Below are positions 57,901 through 64,000 of a DNA stretch of 64,000 nt, in pieces; the stretch's first letter is position 1; every line of letters begins with the position of its first letter. The notes under the pieces were generated by a model. That model did not search any database, was not told where the DNA came from, and saw only the letters and a list, made by a program, of their open reading frames with translations. The stretch covers positions 143,689,745 through 143,753,744 of the forward strand of contig JAOWCC010001589.1 of the NCBI GenBank assembly GCA_030867875.1. The letters are read 5' to 3'. This stretch comes from Actinernus sp. WN-2022 (taxonomy: Eukaryota; Cnidaria; Anthozoa; Actiniaria; Actinernidae). The position numbers were made by a program, and so were the translations under genes.

Positions 57901-60111
57901 AGGACTTCACTGGTGCTCGTCAACTTGATCCTTGTCCCAGAACTCCAGCCTCAATAGCTGGTAGCCAATTCAAAACCCCAACAAGTACACGTGGAAGTCA
58001 TCTTACTAATATTAGTCCCGACAGCAGTGCCCCACAGACACCTACATCAGCAGTCACACCCATGGTAGCTAGTAACAGCATTGGTTTCAAGCCTATTAAA
58101 GAAGAGAACGCGTCACTAGGTTTCGAGAGTAAAGGTCCTGTGCTCCAACAAGAGAATGCATCACTAGGTTCCCACAGTAAAGATCCTGTGCTTCGACACG
58201 TGTCAACTCCTCAGTGTAATACACCATCAAGAGGAACTTCTGTCTCTGGAACTATGAAAGAACCAGTTAGTTTTCATGAGAGCGAAGCACATGCCAATCA
58301 TTCAAATGTTCGCATTCAACAACAAAGGAGGAGTGGTTCGCAGAGAGGCACCGATTGGCCTGGTGTTCAAACTGAAGCTATCACTAACCACGGATCTACA
58401 GTTAATGTATTTGCCGTGAGTAGCCCTCAACAAAGAATTGCAGTAGAACCATCTTTCAATCAACCCGCTAATATTCGACAACAAAGATGTGTTGTACCCC
58501 AGCAAGTTGTCTGTACTGCTATGAATAAAGGAAATACACCAGTGAAATATATCCTTCCTGCCTCACCCAGCATCAATACACCTCGGTCCAACACGCCAGT
58601 AGTAAAACACTACATTGTACTTAACCCTCAGGTTTCTAGTAGTGCACAGCAGATGCAGTGGGTGTCCCCAGTGTCGGGTAATCAACCTGTAGTACTGACA
58701 CCGATCCCAAAGCTTCAGCAGGGAGCTGCAACACCTGGGCTCCCTCTGTTCACATCACCTCTTGATGCTTTGGTGAATTTTGTCCAGCAGTCGGTGAAAG
58801 CGGGCCAAATATCTGCTGTGGGTGTGGCCAGCAGTGCCAGCCAAGGTAGCAACACTATTGATTCCAAAGTAGTTTTCCCAAATTCACCTGGAAAAATTGG
58901 TCAAGCAAGTTCAGATCAAATTTGTCAGATGCGTTCGTCTGGTTCAGTGGTTCCAGTCAGTAGACATAGTCTAGCAATTCAAACAAATACAACTTTATTA
59001 GCTGTCCAAAACAGTGGCCTATGGGGTAATAGTGATAAGGGAATTTTAGCACCAAATGTTTCTAATAAGCTAGAATCCAACAACGAAACTTCTAGCCTGG
59101 GTGACCGAGAATCAGTAGACAGAGAGATGTCAACTCAAGGAAGTTCTTTGGTAGACAGAGATGCTTGTACACAAAATTCCAGCCAGCATTGCACAGAGGT
59201 TGAGCGGTCTACTCAGGATATTGCTTTCAGTGTATCCGAGGCATGTCACCATCCTACTGACCGTACCTTGTGTGATGAAGACAGTGACGTGCGTGACGAA
59301 GAGAGTGAGATGCGTGACTTTGAGTGCTCAAATTCACCGGCCTTGTTCTCAACTCCTGAAGGAGAGAACGCACAGATGTCTGATGTTGACCAGGAAGACT
59401 CCAATATTCTCAATGCACTTCTGGAAGGCAGTAACTTTTTGAAAGTTGGGAACGATGAAAACAGTTTTTCTCAAGCTGAGCAAGGCGTTGATAACAAGGG
59501 TCAGAATAGTGATAGTAAACGTTTTACCCGAAATTCAGTTTATGGGACAAGAAAAGGAAACAGTACGCACCCCACAGACAAGATACACAATACTCGCCAT
59601 GGCATAACCACAAGAAGTCTCTTCCGAAAAACCTCTGTAGCTACTGCAACTTCCACCGTGAATGACGATATTCCCGTAGACGTAGGTGAAAATAAAGAAT
59701 CTGTACTCAGGGATTGCGTTAAGTCTGAAGATTATAGGGTAGAGGGGACCGAAGAGGATCGTGAGCCTACTAATGATAAAGAAAGTATAATCAGAAAGAG
59801 TGTGTTACCGGACCACCCTACCAACGATATGGCTGGTATTAGATGTGATGTGAAGGAGAAGGGACATGAACAGGTGTGTGACCATAAAATGTTGGAAGAT
59901 GATGTGGTGTTGCGTGACGACGATGGACACAAAGAGAAGACAACAACAAGAAGTAACTTGCGACGCGCTAGTCGAAGCGCAAGGATGACACGTGGGACAA
60001 GACGTTTAAGCATGGAAGGTGAAACTAATGCAGAGGAATTTGTTGTTGACAGAACTATGAAGAAAGAAACCGGTTTGTACTGCAACCAATGTGACGCCCA
60101 GCTCCTTAAAG
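51927..60111 (+). CDS. BRIP1: FANCJ/BRIP1-type DNA helicase, C-terminal helicase motifs and tail (7 exons seen)
   Basis: Exons: 51927-52001, 55345-55463, 56137-56172, 56985-57086, 57233-57258, 57694-57758, 57832-60111; every junction is GT-AG and the frame is kept. The peptide follows vertebrate FANCJ closely: [32 protein letters not shown] (motif V), [40 protein letters not shown] and GRCIRH (motif VI), then [11 protein letters not shown] and [16 protein letters not shown] is an Fe-S superfamily 2 helicase that unwinds DNA 5'-3' in crosslink repair and at G-quadruplexes, in the nucleus. The last exon adds a polar tail of about 760 residues with many S/T-P sites, an acidic patch ([15 protein letters not shown]), basic clusters ([15 protein letters not shown]) and, at its end, a CNQC pair. 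Exons for the Q motif, Walker A and Fe-S domain were not found. The final exons lie beyond 64000. Confidence 0.93.
53131..53594. mobile_element. TTAA-flanked MITE, GTAATGGTCC family, copy 3 (464 bp), in a FANCJ intron
   Basis: TTAA at 53127-53130 and 53595-53598; ends GTAGTGGTCCGGCTAAGAAC and GTTCTTACACGGACCATTAC. The paralogous block at 54830-54850 ('aagaggaaagcgtgatctgg') shows the uninterrupted site. Confidence 0.85.
53707..54093 (+). other. Unexplained 128-codon open frame within the intron
   Basis: The frame is rich in S, F, I and V, with no domain and no splice-site support. It lies inside the repeated intron region. I do not call it a gene; it may be a decayed mobile-element ORF or chance. 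Confidence 0.15.
57496..57562 (-). repeat. tRNA-derived SINE head in a FANCJ intron
   Basis: In reverse: GGAGCTACGGTAGCGCAAGT (A-box region with extra bases) and GACTCGGATTCGATTCCCGA (B box). It sits between the exons ending at 57258 and starting at 57694. Confidence 0.65.
58104..58199 (+). repeat. 48-bp in-frame tandem duplication in the FANCJ tail
   Basis: Encodes [16 protein letters not shown] followed by [16 protein letters not shown]. The codons are mostly identical, so the duplication is probably recent; it keeps the frame. Confidence 0.95.
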
Positions 60112-60246
60112 GTAAACTGACAATCAATTGTATAAATTTAATTCGGTACAATTGAAATTAATTCCTCTCCAGGCAACAATGGTAATGAAAAATGCATAAT
60201 TAGGTTAATCCACTAGATGCCACTGTGTTTATACCAAACACACTAT

Positions 60247-62011
60247 AAACTAATTGCGATTTTGAGACGCCGATACCGAATTTTATTACATGGCAAGCCA
60301 CTCTCAATGTCAAATCGAGTGTTTTGATTGGCTGGTGCTCGGTCGGGATTTTGCCGTACGGACCGTTACCATGATAACGGTCACAAATTCGCATATTTTG
60401 GTCTAAGTTCAGGAAATTGAAAACTCAAATCGAGCCGGGTAAAACAGAGATAACTAGGCACTTAGTGATGCAGTTTAAGAGCACAAACATCTGTAATAAT
60501 ACCTTTTTATAAAAGAGAGAAAGCCGGTCCATCAAAAACTGTGACCTGTAAATATAATTAATTACAAAGCTTACCTCCAAAACGAACTTGACCATTTGTT
60601 GTCAAAAAAATAACATTTATGTACGCAAAGTCAACCAGAAAAGGACAGGAAAGAACTAGTTGAAATACAATGCCATCCAAAGGTCTATGCTACAGAGACA
60701 AGATATATGTCCTGTTAGGTTCTACAGAAGTTTCAGAAGTCACCGTCTAGCAGAGTTCAATGTACGTATTCGGAAGAACCATTTTCCCTGGCCGTCAACT
60801 AATAATACAAGCGAGTTCCAAACAGCGACATCACACGAAGTCTCCACTCGGTATAGAAACGAAATTAGAACATATAGCTTAGTAATGTATCAGGTAATGC
60901 AGGAATCAAACACCCCAGCAGCGAAATAACTGGATAATCCGACTCAATAAAGATAAACCTGCTAACGCTGATCCTGAACGCTTCGTGGCTCTGTTGAGTG
61001 TTCATACGAGAACTCGATCCGTCCAGTGGAAGTATAGTAAAACTACAAGACAGCAAGTCTGACAGCGACTATCACCAGAGCCAGAAGTCATATAGTCCGT
61101 ATTTCAACAAGTTTACTCCTCTGCAGCCGGCTTTCTTTCTACAATTATCGGCTTTAAGAAAATTTGTCTTGAATGTCAGTCGGCATCGGTCCAGTTTTGC
61201 AAATTACAATCCCTTACTATAAATTAACCAGGGAAGTTCTGATTCCATAGCCGGCAACCAATTTTGCCGATCAGTAGCAAATATCAGGGATTGTCAGGTC
61301 CAGATTTTCCATGTCCCAGTCAAAGTTGTCCAGGATACAAACAAACAGCATAGAACTGTCATCGCCGAAAGTGATCCGATGAAGATCTTGAACTTTTTCG
61401 CCGACCACATGGCACTTGAGCGAACGGTTTGTTTTTCGAGTTGATTTAGTGGAAATATGTTCTTTTCTGATAGCTTTTTCTACGAATTCCACCTTTCGTG
61501 CAAGCAAAGTTTTCTAATTCTGAATTGATTCTGACATCTGACATTGTATTTCCATTCATCTTTTGTAATGATTTACGGAGAGCTGTCAAATAGATCCCGG
61601 AATAAATTCTGAACGGCTTCCGCTACTTTGGTATGTAAATATATGCAAATTAGGTATCTCACGTTGTGTCACGGGGCGCGAGTCACTTATTTTCTCATTC
61701 TTCGTTTATCATAAAGTGCCACATAATAAACTACTTATTAACCTCGCTCACTCGGTCTTTACGGGAAAATATCAAACCTCGGTCTTTTATGTACGGACCT
61801 CGCTATCGCTCGGTCCGTACTGTCAAGACCTCGGTCTGATATTTTCCCGTAAAGACCTCGCTCTCGGTTAATAAGAAGTTAATATTGCCGGCCAGTTGGG
61901 AGAAAATATATTTCGTATTGGGCGGAGTCGCGGAGCCCAATACGAAGAATATATTTTCTTCCAACGCCGGCAATATAATTCGGTATTGGCGTCTCAAAAT
62001 CGCAATTAGTT
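60247..62011. mobile_element. TIR element with complex palindromic interior (1.77 kb), in the FANCJ intron
   Basis: AACTAATTGCGATTTTGAGA, then CGCC, at the left faces GGCGTCTCAAAATCGCAATT, then AGTT, at the right. Near the right end two more palindromes lie side by side: 61735-61883 ('cggtctttacgggaaaatat' against 'atattttcccgtaaagacc') and 61884-61975 ('gccgg', 'agaaaatatatt', 'gtattgggc' against inverses). A possible coding segment lies at 61271-61507 on the reverse strand. Confidence 0.65.
61271..61507 (-). CDS. Open segment of about 77 codons inside the 1.77-kb element, unrecognised
   Basis: In reverse the frame reads LARKVEFVEKAIRKEHISTK, then TNRSLKCHVVGEKVQDLHRI and TFGDDSSMLFVCILDNFDWD, up to TGA. 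There is no ATG at the start; an in-frame TAG lies just upstream and could be the AG of an acceptor ('aattcagaattag'). The even mix of charged, hydrophobic and aromatic residues is protein-like. It may be a transposase or a carried exon; no family is recognised. Confidence 0.35.
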   Translation of the reverse strand: MLARKVEFVEKAIRKEHISTKSTRKTNRSLKCHVVGEKVQDLHRITFGDDSSMLFVCILDNFDWDMENLDLTIPDICY

Positions 62012-62721
62012 TTGTATCACGATTCAACAATTAAGTCGGGAATTGTTAGAAGAAAGAAGAGAATGAAGCACCAAACTCATGCTGATCGTAATTTCAATTC
62101 TCTAAAGGCGCCTTAGTATATCCATGGCAATGCTTTCACGGCTTGAGACTCGAGTGGAGAAAACTTTCGCGACGTGTTTTGAAATCTCTTGAACGCTTCT
62201 AGTGCTACATCAATTATTGTGATTTCGAATTTAAGGGTTATCTAATTTTAAAAAAGTTTTGTTTTTCTTTGAAAGAAAGGCTTTTTGCTTTGACTTTGAG
62301 GCTTGATTTGAACGACTTTTGCAATTTTACTGCTTTGAGACGGTGAAATGTGTACCTTTAGCGGATACGAGTGTTAAATTTCTGACGAAAACTACAATGC
62401 CAACCTTACCTTTAGGATTGAAGAATTCTTATCTTGTAATTTACAACGATTTGAAGGTAAAATTGTAGAAATCTTGCCACGACGTGCTCAATACATGCTG
62501 TTGAAAAACGACTTTTGAACTTGACCGGGAAGCCATGTAACTGCAAGGGCTCGCGCAAGAGCCAATCAGAGGCTGGTATTCTGAGACGCCAATATATTGG
62601 CGTCTCAAAAGTAAAGAAAATGACCAGTGAATTGTGATACTAGTAGAGAATCAGAGAGGTTGACTTAGGTACTAAACCTGTGCAGGTGGGAACCCGTATA
62701 ATTAATGTTGATGCGATTACG

Positions 62722-63700
62722 GTTGAATTGAAATGATTTCCTCTCTAGATCAGAATACATAATTTGGCTAATGAATAAGGTGCCACTGTTAAATTGGAGG
62801 TCCCAATAGAAACGATTCGGTATGTGTGTTGATAGCGAGGACACTTGTTCAGAAATCGTATAGTTAAGTATAGCTACTGCGCAGGAGACAACTCGTCCAA
62901 TTTTGATGCGAAGAGGAAATCCTGTCGAGGCATCAGTGTTGATGAAGAAGTGATAATTACGTTAATCCGCGAGATGCCACTGTTAAAGGAATCCCTGGCT
63001 GTTGGAACAAGTTGCCGTTAAATTGTTGGCAATATGGTCTAAGTTGAAAATATGTTGACAAAATTGTAAAATATATATTAGTTTTTGAAGAAATTGGACA
63101 TGAGTATGAGCCATTTTGGGCATGGGCGCCGCCATCTTGGATTCGATGACGTTTTTTGGCGGTCCCTATTGTTACAAGACAAAAGCTATTGTTGTTTTTT
63201 TACAATAGGGCCGCCGTGAAACGTCATCAGATCCAAGATGGCGGCGCCCATGCCCAAAATGGCTCGTACTCATGTCCAATTTCTTAAAAAACTAAAATAC
63301 ATTTCCAATTTTGTCAACATATTTTCAACTTAGACCATATTGCCAAGAATTTAAGGGCAACTTGTTCCAACAGCCAGGGATTCCTTTAAATTCGAGATCC
63401 CAATATACCATTTGTTCTGTATGTTGTTACCAAGCAACCTAGGCCAAACTGTCTGATTTGTACTAAAGACAAAGACTGCAAATGTGAGAACTCGGCCAAT
63501 ATTGATGGTATTACGGTGCAATCGAAGTACATTCCTCGCCAGGTATCAGTGTCGGTGAAGAATGCATAATTAGGTTAACACACTAGATGCTACTGTAAAA
63601 TTCGAGGTCTCAATATAAACGATTTGGTCTCTGTTGATTCCAAGCACATTAGTACAGAATCAGACAATCAATTGAATTGTAAATCTTAGCTGAACTATTA
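62722..63700. repeat. Intronic tandem repeat, unit about 200 bp, with an outlying copy near 60150-60225
   Basis: Landmarks 'gcataattaggttaa(t/c)(c/a)cactagatgc', 'cactgttaaatt(g/c)gag(g/a)tcccaata' and 'tcctc(t/g)c(c/t)ag' recur in order at about 62725-62830, 62905-62995 (continuing after the hairpin at 63390) and 63520-63650, and once at about 60150-60225. The middle copy is split by the TTAA hairpin at 62997-63385. Confidence 0.75.
62997..63385. mobile_element. TTAA-flanked foldback, AGGAATCCCTGGCTGTTGG (389 bp)
   Basis: TTAA at 62993-62996 and 63386-63389. Arms of about 180 bp pair nearly completely ('ttagaccatatt', 'catgagtacgagcc', 'gatccaagatggcggcgccc' with small differences). The neighbouring repeat copies show the empty site 'cactgttaaatt'. 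Confidence 0.9.
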
Positions 63701-63980
63701 TTGTTTTCATCTTTGGTATAAAGTATATCCCGTTAGGGATTACGTCGCACAACGTGGATGCACGAAGTACAGAAACGAGTTATTGGGATGCTTGGGAAAA
63801 TCATGGTACTCACTCGCTCACTCACTCACTGTACTGTTAGCAGGTCAGGTTGCTTGATATTGATTACTATTATTTGCATATCGATATTAAACTTTCATTA
63901 GACTATTCTTGACTGAACGTGCCTAAAATGTTCGCCTCCAGGTCCTCGTCGCCGGTTGCCTCCTCGTTACTGTCTGTATA

Positions 63981-64000
63981 GTTTTCTTTGGTGTATTTAG
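63981..64000 (+). other. Likely splice acceptor at the window edge
   Basis: The last bases, gttttctttggtgtatttag, form a pyrimidine-rich tract ending in AG. It is in the right place for the acceptor of the next FANCJ exon after the donor at 60112 (intron of at least 3.9 kb). The exon itself lies outside the window, so this cannot be confirmed. Confidence 0.35.

Noticed and set aside
59732..60151. 139-codon reverse frame
   Set aside because: Antisense shadow of the FANCJ tail.

Overview
The window looks like AT-rich, intron-rich, repeat-dense nuclear DNA from an invertebrate animal. The best guess is a cnidarian, perhaps an anthozoan such as a stony coral. The evidence is multi-exon genes with standard GT-AG splice sites, many tRNA-derived SINEs, TTAA-flanked foldback elements, a degraded DIRS/Ngaro-type tyrosine-recombinase retroelement and non-LTR reverse-transcriptase fragments. 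No bacterial-style gene clusters, operons, CRISPR arrays or rRNA genes are visible. The taxon is an inference.

Genes. (1) At 864-1885 (+) lie the last three exons of a gene whose start is outside the window; they encode about 135 residues. (2) At 30316-about 31173 (+) lie the first two exons of an RNA-binding protein with one RRM. (3) At 51927-60111 (+) lie seven exons of a FANCJ/BRIP1-type DNA-repair helicase: helicase motifs V and VI followed by a long disordered tail. Its first exons (Q-motif, Walker A, Fe-S domain) were not found, and its last exons lie beyond the window, which ends on what looks like the next splice acceptor. Exon phase and paired cysteines suggest that gene (1) may be the 3' end of a second, tandem FANCJ copy; this is a hypothesis.

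Layout. 0-7 kb: gene (1) and several inverted-repeat elements. 7.2-16.7 kb: a possible 9.5-kb composite bounded by inverted arrays of a short TTGGTT/AACCAA motif, packed with nested elements. 17-23.8 kb: a reverse LINE fragment split by two nested MITEs, then a 1.3-kb element with a 3-bp CTA duplication and further foldbacks. 23.86-29.95 kb: a three-level nest, a TIR element interrupted by a DIRS-like retroelement (which holds a 103-bp satellite) and by a TTAA MITE. 30.2-36.3 kb: RRM gene, SINEs, a minisatellite and a 646-bp foldback. 36.4-41.2 kb: a 1.2-1.5-kb unit repeated three times, the third copy carrying transposons, one of which contains an exon-like segment. 41.5-51 kb: a pyrimidine-rich tract, foldbacks, SINEs and a LINE fragment. 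51.9-64 kb: FANCJ, with repeat-filled introns.

The most informative observations are comparisons between repeat copies. Empty versus filled sites inside the window give insertion boundaries, target duplications (TTAA, TTA, CTA) and relative ages without outside data. No operon-like cooperation between the genes is visible.
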